Assembly: GCF_036350515.1 (NCBI RefSeq)
Contig: NZ_JAZDUE010000002.1
Coordinates: forward strand, 124,001 to 188,000
Origin: Gordonia prachuapensis
GTDB taxonomy: Bacteria; Actinomycetota; Actinomycetes; Mycobacteriales; Mycobacteriaceae
Direction: 5' to 3'
Length of the DNA stretch: 64,000 nt
Each line of letters starts with the position of its first letter. Position 1 is the stretch's first letter. Shown here one piece after another: positions 42,113 to 51,434 of this stretch. The position numbers were made by a program, and so were the translations under genes. The notes under the pieces are model-generated. The model had not been told where the DNA came from and did no database searches. It saw only the letters and a program-made list of their open reading frames with translations.

Positions 42113-44173
42113 ATGAGTACCGAACAGCCGACATCCACCGCGTCGGATGTCACACCGGATGACCCCTACGTGTGGCTCGAAGACGTCACGGGTGACGCTG
42201 CGCTCGACTGGGTGCGTGCCCACAACGAACCGACGGTGGCGAATCTGGCGTCCGGCGACAGGTTCAGCACCCTCGAGTCCGAGGCGCTGGAGGTACTCGA
42301 CACGGATGATCGCATCCCCTACGTCAGACGTCGCGGCGAGTATCTCTACAACTTCTGGCGCGATGCGACCAACCCCAAGGGCTTGTGGCGACGCACCACG
42401 TTGGAGTCCTATCGCAGCGACTCGCCCGACTGGGATGTGCTGATCGACGTCGACGCCCTCGCGGCCGCCGAGGACGAGAACTGGGTGTGGGCGGGTGCGA
42501 CGGTACTGCGTCCCGAGTACCGGCATGCGCTGGTGTCGTTGTCCCGCGGTGGCGCCGACGCGACGGTGATCCGCGAATTCGACATCGAGACCCGCTCCTG
42601 GGTCGCGGACGGATTCGAGCTGCCCGAGAACAAGTCGAGCATCGGCTGGATCGACCGTGACACCGTTTATGTCGGAACCGATTTCGGTGAGCAGCCGGAC
42701 GGATCATCGGCTCTCACCACATCCGGATATCCGCGGATCACGAAGCGCTGGTCGCGGGGCACCCCGCTGGCGGACGCGGTCGAGGTGTTCGCCGGCGAGG
42801 TCGACGACGTCTCCGCGGGAGCCGGATACGACAGTACCCCCGGCTACGAGCGACATTTCGCGAGCCGTGCCACCGATTTCTTCAACGCCGAACGCTACGA
42901 GTTGCGTGACGGTCAGCGGATTCGCATCGACGTTCCCACCGATGCGCATTCGGGAGTGCGCCTCGACTGGCTGATCGTGATGCCGCGGTCGGACTGGACG
43001 ATCGGCGACACCACCTACCCCACCGGAAGCCTGCTCGTCTTCGACTACGAGGACTATCTGGCCGGCGGCCGTGATGCGACGGTCCTCTTCACGCCCGACG
43101 CGCACACCAGTCTCGCCGACTACTCGTTCACCGCTTCTCATCTCATCCTCACCACGCTGCACGATGTGCACACCGAGGTGACGACGCTGACCCTCGGCAC
43201 GTGGACACCGCTCGAGACGCCCGGTCTGCCGCCGCTGGCGACCATCTCGGTTCTCGACACCGACCCCGACGAGAGCGACGAGATCTTCTGGTCGGCCGAT
43301 TCGTTCACCACGCCACCGAGCCTGCTGTACGGGCAGTCGGGTGGCGAGGTCGAGGTGATCAAGCAATCCCCCGCGTTTTTCGATGCCGACGACGTGGTCG
43401 CCGAGCAGCGCTTCGCCACGTCGGACGACGGGACCGCCGTCCCGTATTTCGTGGTCCGACGGTCCGGCGTCGAGTCGGGTCCGACCCTGCTCTACGGGTA
43501 TGGCGGTTTCGAGAACTCGCTGACCCCGGGCTACATGGCGATCGCCGGGCGCGGGTGGGTTGCACGCGGAGGGATCTACGTCATCGCGAACATCCGCGGT
43601 GGCGGCGAGTACGGGCCGTCGTGGCACACCCAGGCGCAGAAAGCCGGACGCCACAAGGTGTACGAGGACTTTTCCAGCGTGGCCAAGGCCCTGGTGTCCG
43701 AAGGCCTGACGACGCCGAAACAGCTTGGTGCACAGGGGGGATCGAACGGAGGCCTGTTGATGGGCGTGATGCTCACCCGGTATCCGGAGTTGTTCGGCGC
43801 GCTGGTCTGCCAGGTCCCGTTGATCGACATGCGGCGCTTTCATCTGCTGTTGGCCGGCGCATCCTGGATGGCCGAGTACGGCGACCCCGACGATCCCGAA
43901 CAGTGGGCGTTCATGGAGCCGTTCTCGCCCTATCAGAACCTTCGGGCCGACGCGGCATACCCGGAACTGCTGGTCACCACGTCAACCCGCGACGACCGAG
44001 TACACCCGGGTCATGCCCGAAAGCTGGTGGCGCGGTTGGAGGAACTCGGCCATTCGGTGTCGTACTACGAGAACATCGAAGGTGGGCACGGCGGAGCCGC
44101 GGACAACAAGCAGGCAGCATTCAAATCGGCGTTGGCCTATGAGTTCCTGTGGCGGGCTCTCGGGCAGGAGTGA
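42113..44173 (+). CDS. prolyl oligopeptidase family serine peptidase (S9)
   Basis: 686 residues. An N-terminal seven-bladed propeller region (starting at DPYVWLEDVTGDAALDWVRA) precedes an alpha/beta hydrolase. The nucleophile is Ser544 in GGSNGG, with the acid in TRDDRVHPGH (Asp627/628) and His659 in EGGHGG. It cleaves short peptides after proline or related residues. No signal peptide, so it is cytoplasmic. The ATG at 42113 follows GAGGAGA. Confidence 0.93.
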   Translation: MSTEQPTSTASDVTPDDPYVWLEDVTGDAALDWVRAHNEPTVANLASGDRFSTLESEALEVLDTDDRIPYVRRRGEYLYNFWRDATNPKGLWRRTTLESYRSDSPDWDVLIDVDALAAAEDENWVWAGATVLRPEYRHALVSLSRGGADATVIREFDIETRSWVADGFELPENKSSIGWIDRDTVYVGTDFGEQPDGSSALTTSGYPRITKRWSRGTPLADAVEVFAGEVDDVSAGAGYDSTPGYERHFASRATDFFNAERYELRDGQRIRIDVPTDAHSGVRLDWLIVMPRSDWTIGDTTYPTGSLLVFDYEDYLAGGRDATVLFTPDAHTSLADYSFTASHLILTTLHDVHTEVTTLTLGTWTPLETPGLPPLATISVLDTDPDESDEIFWSADSFTTPPSLLYGQSGGEVEVIKQSPAFFDADDVVAEQRFATSDDGTAVPYFVVRRSGVESGPTLLYGYGGFENSLTPGYMAIAGRGWVARGGIYVIANIRGGGEYGPSWHTQAQKAGRHKVYEDFSSVAKALVSEGLTTPKQLGAQGGSNGGLLMGVMLTRYPELFGALVCQVPLIDMRRFHLLLAGASWMAEYGDPDDPEQWAFMEPFSPYQNLRADAAYPELLVTTSTRDDRVHPGHARKLVARLEELGHSVSYYENIEGGHGGAADNKQAAFKSALAYEFLWRALGQE

Positions 44174-45689
44174 ATTGGCGACCTGCCGTGTGACCAACCA
44201 CCTGGGTTCGTGTCGGAGGGCGCGGTGCGTTCGCCGGTCGCCGATGGCCCCCGTGAAAGCCAGATTTGGCGGCCCTCGTGAACGATCGGTGAGCGGTGTG
44301 TAGCCGATCCGCTCGACGGCGGCGGGTTCGACGTCGACGATGCCGGCGCCGGCAGCGGCGTCTACGTTAATGCTCTCATCGACCGAGACCGAAGCCGATT
44401 CGGCTTCGTCAATGGAGAAGTCGACTGTGCCCGTAGTAGGTTCGGCTTCACCGGACTCGTTGACAGGTTGGGGCGTCACGACACCTGGCTCGATCTCGAC
44501 GGCCGGGTTTGAAGTTTCGTCCTCGCTGGGCGCAGCCGTCGGTTCGCCGGCCCCTGACGCTTCCCGGCCATCGGCGACACTCGTGTCCGAGGTGTCGATT
44601 GTGTCGGTGGTGAGGTCGGGTCTCCGGATATCGGCGCTACGGGTGTCGGACTGTCCGGCCCGGCAACCGTCCACACCACACCCGCACCGCAATTCGACAC
44701 CGGGCACCCCGATCAACTCGGCCAGCGCGATCACCCGCTGCTGCCCGACCCGACGACCATCGGCCCGACACACCCGCTCGGCAATCAACCCGGCGATCCG
44801 CGCCTGCAAAAACACCCCATACTCCGCCGGGATACACGCCTCGAGGTTCATGTGCCCGAACGATTCCTTACTCAGCACCACATTCGCGTAGACATCCGAG
44901 ATGTCCTCACGGTTCTCCGCAGCACCATCCGGATCCAGACCGATCACCGCAGAATCCAGATCCTCACGCCGCCGTATCCGTCGTCGCCCGATGACCCAAC
45001 TCCAGAGCAATATCCTCAAACGTCACCGACACGCCACCGGTGCCCGCACCGGCATCAGGATCGGCATCGTCGGCAGGAGTGTCATCGACATCATCGGCGG
45101 TAGTGGCGTCGGCATCGGAGCCGGCGTCCCCGCCCGATTCACCAGCATCCGCCGTCGGGTCTACCCCATCAGGGACGTCCTTGTCGGCGGGGTCCTTGTC
45201 GGCGGCATCCTTGTCGTGCGTGGGATCGTCGTGGCAGTCGTTGTGCCCGATCGCATCCTCGGCAGCCTCCGCGAACCGCTCCTGCAAATCACCCTTCGGC
45301 GCCGCCGCAGCCGCCCGCACCAACAACGACATCCGATGCGTGCTGAAATCACCGTCCAGATACGCCTCACGGATCTTCGGGAACTCCGCCAGCATCTCCC
45401 CCAGACGCGACCACTTCCCCGCCATCGTGCGCGACACACCCAACCGCAACGAGATCTCCGAGATCGCAGCACGCTCGGCATGCTGACGCGCCCGCACCCG
45501 ACCACCCGGCCCCTGCCCCAACAGGCGTTCGTTGTATGTCGAAAGGCCTAAGCGATACGCCCCGAGAACCACCCGCGCCTCGGCCTGCCGACTCAACCGC
45601 AACGAATCGCGCAACCCCGCGACCAGATCATCAGGCTCCGACGACGCCAGCAACCGCTCATCGGCCGGCCGATCGGAAAACGAGAACAC
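44174..45689 (-). pseudogene. DUF222 (13E12-type) protein, frameshifted, HNH domain not found
   Basis: An intact N-terminal frame (start 45689) carries the DUF222 helices (DDLVAGLRDSLRLSRQAEAR, ISLRLGVSRTMAGKWSRLGEML) and ends at a stop at 44964. The family sequence continues one frame over (ENREDISDVYANVVLSKESFGHMNLE, RVCRADGRRVGQQRVIALAELIG). The join is near GGCGGCGTGAGG at about 44970. After RCGCGVDGCR the frame runs through an acidic region, and no HNH motif appears before the peptidase gene. The left boundary is approximate. An acidic Asp/Ala spacer sits in the middle. The family is repetitive and mobile-like in this order. Confidence 0.7.
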
Positions 45690-45870
45690 GGAACGCCTTT
45701 CGCGAGAATTGGCTGCGCGGAACGTGGTGGGAACGAACTGATGTCAGAGTATCGGGCGGGTACGACAATATTTGTTCGTCGAAGACGTCGGTGTGGATGC
45801 CTGAATTGATTCGTTGAGAACAGGGTATCGGCCGGCACCGACAAGAATTGGCGCACAACGGTTCAAGAGG

Positions 45871-46096
45871 TCTCGATACACTTCTCGCCTAGCGGCTCGA
45901 AGCTACTCGACCAACAGTAGAAGACGCGGCGCGAGGCTAGACGACCAACGGTAGAAGCCGCTCGAAGGAACTCGACCAACGGTAGAAAGCGCGGCTCGAA
46001 GCTACTCGACCAGCGGTAAAAGACGCGGCGCGAGGCTAGACGATTAACGTAGAAGACGCGGCTCGAAGCTACTCGACCAACGGTGAAGAGAAGCTA
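45871..46096. repeat. degenerate ~34-bp tandem repeat, CTACTCGACCA family
   Basis: Six or so degenerate copies of a unit like GCTCGAAGCTACTCGACCAA followed by CGGTAGAAGACGCG, alternating with a variant GCGCGAGGCTAGACGACCAA. It starts with TCTCGATACACTTCTCGCCTAG, the dispersed-family edge. It fills the gap between the DUF222 remnant and the ATPase, where no gene is seen. Confidence 0.75.
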
Positions 46097-46115
46097 GGCG
46101 ACCAACACCAAGGTG

Positions 46116-46850
46116 TCACAGATGTCGCAGATAGCTGTTCGGTTCAGCCAGAAAACGACGCCAGTGACGTACGAGGGAAAGATCATGCCAGTCAACGAGA
46201 GTCGGTCCGTCGTCGGTCATCTCGATGATGGTCGAGCCCGGCGTCGCGGTGAGGAGCGGCGAATGCGTGGCGCAGATGACCTGGGACCCACGCTCGGCGA
46301 GTTCGGTGAGTATCGCGAGAAACCGCAGAGTCGAGGTAAACGAGAATGCGGTCTCCGGTTCATCGAAGATGTACAACCCGGCCCGGGTCAGCATGGTTTC
46401 CAGGATATGCATGAATCCCTCGCCATGGCTCTGCTGTTCCACATCGGCGTCCCAATATCCCGGCACTCCCGTGAAGCGGCGGTTCATCTCGATGACGGTC
46501 TCGGCGCGAAAGAAGAAGCCCTGCCGATCCTCCCGAGGTGCGCGGCGCATACTCTGCCCCGCCCATGTCAGGTCCAACGTCAGTAACTCGCCCAGCGGAC
46601 TCTTGGGCAGATCTCGGTTTCCGCCGGTGATCCCGGCTCTGCCACCGCGCGGGTCGAGTCCGAATTGCTCACCGATCGCCTCGACCACCGTCGATTTGCC
46701 GGAACCGTTCTCACCCACCACGAAGGTGATGGGCGAACCGAACTCCAATGTGGCGCCATCGATGATCGCCGCGATCGACGGCACATCCTTCATCCACGAT
46801 CCGCCGATCGGCGCGTCCCGAGCACCCACCCTTGCCCGTTCGACGAACAA
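46116..46850 (-). CDS. AAA-family ATPase, SMC/ABC-like head
   Basis: 244 residues. Walker A GENGSGKST is at about 46-54, Walker B GLYIFDEPE follows, and a switch histidine lies in CATHSPLL. The compact size and the MFLRR-like N-terminus match stand-alone AAA_23/AAA_21 ATPases of unknown role. The start is uncertain. TTG at 46850 follows GGGGGTGA and restores the usual N-terminus, while GTG 46829 and ATG 46793 are alternatives. It follows the membrane-protein gene on the same strand. Confidence 0.75.
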   Translation of the reverse strand: MFVERARVGARDAPIGGSWMKDVPSIAAIIDGATLEFGSPITFVVGENGSGKSTVVEAIGEQFGLDPRGGRAGITGGNRDLPKSPLGELLTLDLTWAGQSMRRAPREDRQGFFFRAETVIEMNRRFTGVPGYWDADVEQQSHGEGFMHILETMLTRAGLYIFDEPETAFSFTSTLRFLAILTELAERGSQVICATHSPLLTATPGSTIIEMTDDGPTLVDWHDLSLVRHWRRFLAEPNSYLRHL

Positions 46851-46890
46851 CGCGTCACCCCCAGCTTCGAGAACAGGCGGACGACCTGAA

Positions 46891-47709
46891 CTACCGCCGA
46901 CCGACCACGAGTCGCCCGATGATCCCCAGGACCACAACACCGCAGCCGACCGCTCCGACGATCAAGGCCAGGTCCTGCAGATCGGTTGCCGCGCCGTCGA
47001 TGATGACCGCCGACACCTCTCTTCCGCCCTCTTCGGCGGCCTCGACCTCGTCCTTGGCGCGATCGGCGAAGAACATGGCCACGGCCCACGCGAACACCGC
47101 CGACGCGACGACACCCACGCCGAGCCACGCCACCACCGTCGATCGTCGCCGGGCGATCAACAGCGCCAGCAGGCCCGCGACCACGGCCACCGCCAACGAC
47201 AGATAGGCCATCGCGGTGATCTGTTGGCCGACCTCGTGATACCTGCCCGCCTCGAGTCCCGACCCGCTGCTTCCGGACAGCGGCACCAGAATCGGGCCGG
47301 ACACCCGCGCATCCACCCCGGTCTGTTCGATGACCCGGTTCACCATGTCGGTGATGTCGAGCTGCATCGTGGTCGTGTCCGCCCCGGCGGGGGGCTCGTC
47401 GAACAGGAACGCGTGCTGCTGCGACACCACATCGACGAAGTCGGCTTCGAACTGGTCGCTGTGCGTGTACGCGCGGGCGGCGGGCTCGACCACCGCGGAC
47501 GTCGCCGGAATGCCGACCTGCTCGGCGGCCTCGTCGGCGATCTGGGAAGCCAGGTAGTCCTGGACCTCCTCGTTCTGCGCCATCGGCGTGATGGTCGTGA
47601 CGAAGCCTTCCGAATCGACGAGACGCTCCTTCACCCACAACGACGGGAAGGCGAGCACGATCGCCACCATCGCGACGACGGTCAGGAGGCCACTGAAGAA
47701 TGTCCGCAC
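46891..47709 (-). CDS. conserved membrane protein
   Basis: 272 residues. One N-terminal helix (residues about 5-24) precedes an extracytoplasmic domain of about 145 residues (VDSEGFVTTITPMAQNEEVQ onward), then three further hydrophobic segments at about 165-190, 195-215 and 245-268. I recognise no family with certainty. Similar proteins of unknown role occur in Mycobacteriales. The ATPase gene follows directly. Confidence 0.75.
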   Translation of the reverse strand: MRTFFSGLLTVVAMVAIVLAFPSLWVKERLVDSEGFVTTITPMAQNEEVQDYLASQIADEAAEQVGIPATSAVVEPAARAYTHSDQFEADFVDVVSQQHAFLFDEPPAGADTTTMQLDITDMVNRVIEQTGVDARVSGPILVPLSGSSGSGLEAGRYHEVGQQITAMAYLSLAVAVVAGLLALLIARRRSTVVAWLGVGVVASAVFAWAVAMFFADRAKDEVEAAEEGGREVSAVIIDGAATDLQDLALIVGAVGCGVVVLGIIGRLVVGRR

Positions 47710-47749
47710 AGCACGAGGCTACCCAGGATGCCCGTCGATCCGTCGGCGG

Positions 47750-48712
47750 CTATTCCCCGACCAGGTTACGGGCGCGTCCGACGAGCAACGGGTCTGGGGC
47801 GCCGACGAGTTCGGTATTCTTGCCCTCGTAGTCGAACAGACTCAGCACGTGACGCATCGCGTTGACACGGGCACGCTTCTTGTCGTTGCTCTTCACCACG
47901 GTCCACGGCGCGTGGTCGGTGTCGGTGGCTGCGAACATCGCCTCTTTCGCCTCGGTGTAGGCGTCCCACTTGTCCAGCGACGCGAGATCCATCGGCGAGA
48001 GCTTCCATTGCCGGACCGGGTCGATCTGGCGGATGGCGAATCGGGTGCGCTGCTCGAGGGGGGTCACCGAGAACCAGAACTTCACCAGGTTGATGCCGTC
48101 GTCGACGAGCATGCGCTCGAACGCGGGCACCTGCTTGATGAACTGGGTGTACTGCTCCTGCGTGCAGAAACCCATGACACGTTCGACTCCCGCCCGGTTG
48201 TACCAGGAGCGGTCGAAGAAGACCATCTCGCCGGCCGCGGGAAGATGCTGCACGTAGCGCTGGAAGTACCACTCCGTGGACTCGCGCTCGCTCGGCTTCT
48301 CCAAGGCGATGGTCCGGGCACCACGGGGGTTGAGGTGCTCGTTGAACCGTTTGATGGTGCCGCCCTTGCCGGCGGCATCGCGGCCCTCGAACACGAGCAG
48401 ATGTCGCTGGCCGGTCTGCTTGGACCACTTCTGCAGCTTCAGCAACTCGATCTGCAGCCGACGTTTGGTGACCTCGTACTCGCGGCGACTCATCCGCTCC
48501 TCGTACGGGTAGTCCTGCCGCCAGGTGTCGACGACGTTGCGTTCGGGCAAGGTCAACAGCACGGGATCGTCGTCGTCATCGTCGTTGACGGTGAACTGGG
48601 TGGTGTCGTGCAGGTCGACGAGCTGCTGAAGGGCCTCACGACCGTTGAGGACACTGAAGTCGGGGCCCACCTGCGCCGAGGCGGACGTCACGTGGTCTTC
48701 TAGCTCAGTCAC
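47750..48712 (-). CDS. ppk2: polyphosphate kinase 2, class I
   Basis: 320 residues. Walker A-like FEGRDAAGKGGTIKR, lid arginines and Walker B FFDRSWYNRAGVERVMG match class I PPK2, which uses polyphosphate to phosphorylate nucleoside diphosphates or runs in reverse. The N-terminus carries a DDDDDD run. It is a different class from the PPK2 at 19307, so the genome has at least two PPK2 enzymes. Confidence 0.9.
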   Translation of the reverse strand: MTELEDHVTSASAQVGPDFSVLNGREALQQLVDLHDTTQFTVNDDDDDDPVLLTLPERNVVDTWRQDYPYEERMSRREYEVTKRRLQIELLKLQKWSKQTGQRHLLVFEGRDAAGKGGTIKRFNEHLNPRGARTIALEKPSERESTEWYFQRYVQHLPAAGEMVFFDRSWYNRAGVERVMGFCTQEQYTQFIKQVPAFERMLVDDGINLVKFWFSVTPLEQRTRFAIRQIDPVRQWKLSPMDLASLDKWDAYTEAKEAMFAATDTDHAPWTVVKSNDKKRARVNAMRHVLSLFDYEGKNTELVGAPDPLLVGRARNLVGE

Positions 48713-48803
48713 GTCTCAACGATAGGCGTATGCCCCGAACGTTGTGTGGCGACGAGGTGAACGAGGTGACCCCGCCCCGGACGCAGGAGTCTGTCCGCAG
48801 GCG

Positions 48804-49319
48804 TCAGTTGCGCAGGTCGACCGATCCCGAGTGCAGGCACGCCTTGCCGGTCGTGCTGTCGAACGCCGCGGCGAAGCCGCCCTGGCAGATGGCGCCGTCG
48901 GCCCCGGCGATCGCCTGTCCGCCCCATCCGCCGACGGCGACCGTGACGCCGCCGTTGCGGGCCTGGGCGACCGACAGCGCCCGGGGGCCGGTCGTCACCG
49001 AGAAAGCGGTGCCGCGAGTGGTTGCCCCGGCAAGCGCGCTCGAACCGGGCTGCAGATTGCGCGCGGTGGCGTTGCCACCCTTGTCGGCGACGGCGACGGC
49101 GGTGCCGGCGTTGCTGGAGTCCTCGGCGAATGCGGAGCTACCGGGGCCGGCCTTCGCGCCGCAGCCACCGTTGCCGATGGTGCGCTCGATCTGCCGGCCG
49201 TCGTTGGCGGAGCAGGTGTTCGCCGCGGCCGTGCCGCCACCGATTCCGACCAATGCGACACATGCCGCCCCGCCGAATACAGCCACCGCGGCCCGAGCCC
49301 CAAGTTTGTTGACACGCAT
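48804..49319 (-). CDS. exported Gly/Ala-rich protein (DUF6764-like)
   Basis: 171 residues. The signal peptide (AAVAVFGGAACVALVGIGGGTAAA) is followed by a mature domain rich in Gly, Ala, Thr and Asn with four cysteines (NTCSANDG, GGCGAK, GAICQGG, GKACLHSG). It ends in SVDLRN. It resembles small secreted actinobacterial proteins named DUF6764, but this name is from memory. The ATG at 49319 is used with GAGGAG upstream. Function unknown. Confidence 0.7.
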   Translation of the reverse strand: MRVNKLGARAAVAVFGGAACVALVGIGGGTAAANTCSANDGRQIERTIGNGGCGAKAGPGSSAFAEDSSNAGTAVAVADKGGNATARNLQPGSSALAGATTRGTAFSVTTGPRALSVAQARNGGVTVAVGGWGGQAIAGADGAICQGGFAAAFDSTTGKACLHSGSVDLRN

Positions 49320-49443
49320 AGTATTCGACTCCTCGATCGCCACCCGAACGCGCCGATCCGGCGCGTGAGATCAGCGTACTCATCACGCGGGGTAACCCGC
49401 GGTCGGGGTGGACTTCCCCGACCGTGCGCAACGCGGAAAGGAC

Positions 49444-49884
49444 TCAGCCGGCCGCGCGCCGCTCGACCTCGGCGGTCAGACCCTTGCGCGCGGTGTCGAC
49501 GGCCATCTTCTGGGCTCGTTTGACGATCAGGCCGGGCATCTTGATCTTCAGCTCGACCTCGAGGGTGAACTCCACATGCGAGCCGTCGTCGGTGGGCGTG
49601 ACGACATAGACGCCATGCTGTTCGCTCAGCTGATTCGCCTCGATGAGATCCCAGGTGCACGAGTTCTCGGTCCACGTGTAGGCGAGTGTCTGTTCATCGG
49701 AGATACCGGCTGCCGTCACCACCACCCGAACCTTCTCCGGTGCGCCGTCATCGTGCTCGCTGAGGATCTCCGCTTCCTTGTGCGGGCCCGACCATTCCGG
49801 CAGGGACCCCACATCCATCAGCACCTCCATCACGACGGACGGGGGCGCGGCGACATCGAACTCGGTTTTCGCGGAGACAGCCAT
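49444..49884 (-). CDS. SRPBCC-family (START-like) protein
   Basis: 146 residues. A single polyketide-cyclase/START-type helix-grip domain (FDVAAPPSVVMEVLMDVGSLPEW at the start, a long C-terminal helix MPGLIVKRAQKMAVDTARKG at the end). It probably binds a hydrophobic ligand. It resembles mycobacterial proteins of the Rv0854/Rv0857 type. The next gene on the same strand is the DUF4166-like protein upstream. Confidence 0.82.
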   Translation of the reverse strand: MAVSAKTEFDVAAPPSVVMEVLMDVGSLPEWSGPHKEAEILSEHDDGAPEKVRVVVTAAGISDEQTLAYTWTENSCTWDLIEANQLSEQHGVYVVTPTDDGSHVEFTLEVELKIKMPGLIVKRAQKMAVDTARKGLTAEVERRAAG

Positions 49885-49945
49885 GGGACGAACCTACCCT
49901 TCGTCGGATTCCTTGACGGGTGGAACCGGAACGCTTCCGGCTCGG

Positions 49946-50620
49946 TCAATGTTCACGGTCGACGAGCTCCAATGGCCAGGCCTCGTCGGGGATGTCACGC
50001 AGGGTGCACGGCTGATCGGCGGCGGTGAACCAGCCGCGGAAGTGCAGGATCTCACCGATCACCGGGTTGCGTACGGTGGCGTCGCACCGGAACCGCTGCC
50101 GCGACTCGTCCCAGCCCTCGATGTACTTCATCTGCGTGGCGAACATGCCCTTCATGCCGAGCTTGGGTCCGCGCAACCACCGCATCGGTCCGCTCTCGAG
50201 CAACAGTTCGCCCGCCCTGGTCACCGACGGCTCGATCGGGTAGAGAAGCTCGGGGCCGTCGCCGAAGTAGTCGACGAGACCCTCACGGCCAGACACCAGC
50301 AGCGAGTTCAGGTTGCGGGTGCCGTTGGTGTACTCGAAGGCGCGCAACACCGCGAGACACTCTCGCCCCAGCTCGTCGACGTAGCAATAGTGGCCCTGGG
50401 TGAAAGGCACCATCCGGCTCGTCTTCGGTGGCAGCGCGTTGCGCTTGGCGTAGTGCCAGAAGAACGGCGGCGGCAGGGCGGACGTCACGTAGACCGACTC
50501 GTAAATCCCGGTGGCGACCTGCGCCACGCCCGACGTCGAGTCGATGCTGTACCGCCACGCCACGTTGGGATGCAGCCGGTCGAAATCCGAGCCCAGGATC
50601 TGCCGGTACACCGGCGCCAT
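49946..50620 (-). CDS. DUF4166-like protein
   Basis: 224 residues. The N-terminus (VYRQILGSDFDRLHPNVAWRY) and the later segment GREGLVDYFGDGPELLYPIEPSVT match my recollection of DUF4166 proteins, soluble and of unknown function. A carboxy-terminal region rich in aromatic residues (HFRGWFTAADQP) follows. There are no catalytic motifs. It is downstream of the TetR gene on the same strand. Confidence 0.65.
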   Translation of the reverse strand: MAPVYRQILGSDFDRLHPNVAWRYSIDSTSGVAQVATGIYESVYVTSALPPPFFWHYAKRNALPPKTSRMVPFTQGHYCYVDELGRECLAVLRAFEYTNGTRNLNSLLVSGREGLVDYFGDGPELLYPIEPSVTRAGELLLESGPMRWLRGPKLGMKGMFATQMKYIEGWDESRQRFRCDATVRNPVIGEILHFRGWFTAADQPCTLRDIPDEAWPLELVDREH

Positions 50621-50716
50621 GACTCAACCTCCCCCGTTCACCCCGGCGTCGACGCGGTGAGACCGCGACACGCCCCGTGCTTGGGGAAAGAACCTACTCG
50701 ATCGGTGTGGCGGCCG

Positions 50717-51337
50717 TCACGCCGGGCCTCGGCTCGCGGCGGCGGCGGAATCGCAGAGGCGGGCGAGTTCGGCGATCACGCGGTCGAGCGGTTCGACACT
50801 TCGCCGGGTCTGGCAGAGCCCGACGGCGCCCTCGATGGCCGCGATGATCAACTGCGCCAGCGAATCCGCCCGGTCGATCTCCACGCCCTCGTGGACCAGC
50901 CGGGTCGAGATGAGCCCGGTCCATCGCGCGAAGATGCCGTCCGCCTCGTCGGCGATCTCGGGCTCCGATCGGCGCGCCAGCCCACCGGCCAGCACCGGGC
51001 ACCCGAACTCGAAGTCGGTGTTGACCAGCATGCGACGCCACACGTCGCCGATCTCGGCGACGGCCTCGGCCGGCGTGGCCGAGCTCTCCCGGCTGATGCG
51101 GTGCGAGATGAAGTCCCCGCCGTAGCGGACCGCCTCGATCATCAGTTGCGTCTTACCACCCGGAAAGTGGTGATAGATCGAGCCGCGTGGCGCGGAGCTC
51201 GCCGCGATGACGTCCCCGATCGAGGTGGCCGCGACACCGTCACGACCGATCAGATCGGCGGCATGCACCACCATCCGGTCTCGCGGGCCCCGGTTCGCGG
51301 CTGTCCCGGACGTCACCGACGTCGGGTCCGATGTCAT
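50717..51337 (-). CDS. TetR-family regulator
   Basis: 206 residues. The helix-turn-helix is at residues about 20-70 (RMVVHAADLIGRDGVAATSIGDVI, APRGSIYHHFPGGKTQLM). The YHHFPGGK form and the C-terminal segment NTDFEFGCPVLAGGL are typical of LmrA/YxaF-type TetR proteins. It is divergent from the PaaI thioesterase gene with 97 bp between, where two TATG...CATA repeats lie. Confidence 0.87.
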   Translation of the reverse strand: MTSDPTSVTSGTAANRGPRDRMVVHAADLIGRDGVAATSIGDVIAASSAPRGSIYHHFPGGKTQLMIEAVRYGGDFISHRISRESSATPAEAVAEIGDVWRRMLVNTDFEFGCPVLAGGLARRSEPEIADEADGIFARWTGLISTRLVHEGVEIDRADSLAQLIIAAIEGAVGLCQTRRSVEPLDRVIAELARLCDSAAAASRGPA

Positions 51338-51384
51338 CGCTCACTCCTCGCGTTCGCACGCCGGCCGGGTGTTCGCGGCCACAG

Positions 51385-51432
51385 TTCTATGCAGACCTTC
51401 ATATTCACCGGCTTCTATGCAACCATACATAA
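51385..51432. promoter_or_regulatory. two TTCTATGCA repeats between TetR and PaaI genes
   Basis: TTCTATGCA occurs at 51385-51393 and 51413-51421, 28 bp apart. Each is followed by CATA, giving TATG-N8-CATA and TATG-N4-CATA. The second reaches almost to the thioesterase start. It is a likely operator of the divergent TetR regulator. Confidence 0.45.
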
Positions 51433-51434
51433 TC

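Noticed and set aside
45871..46096. CRISPR or IS-derived repeats
   Set aside because: The units are degenerate, adjacent and lack spacers or a transposase. They match the dispersed CTACTCGACCA family.
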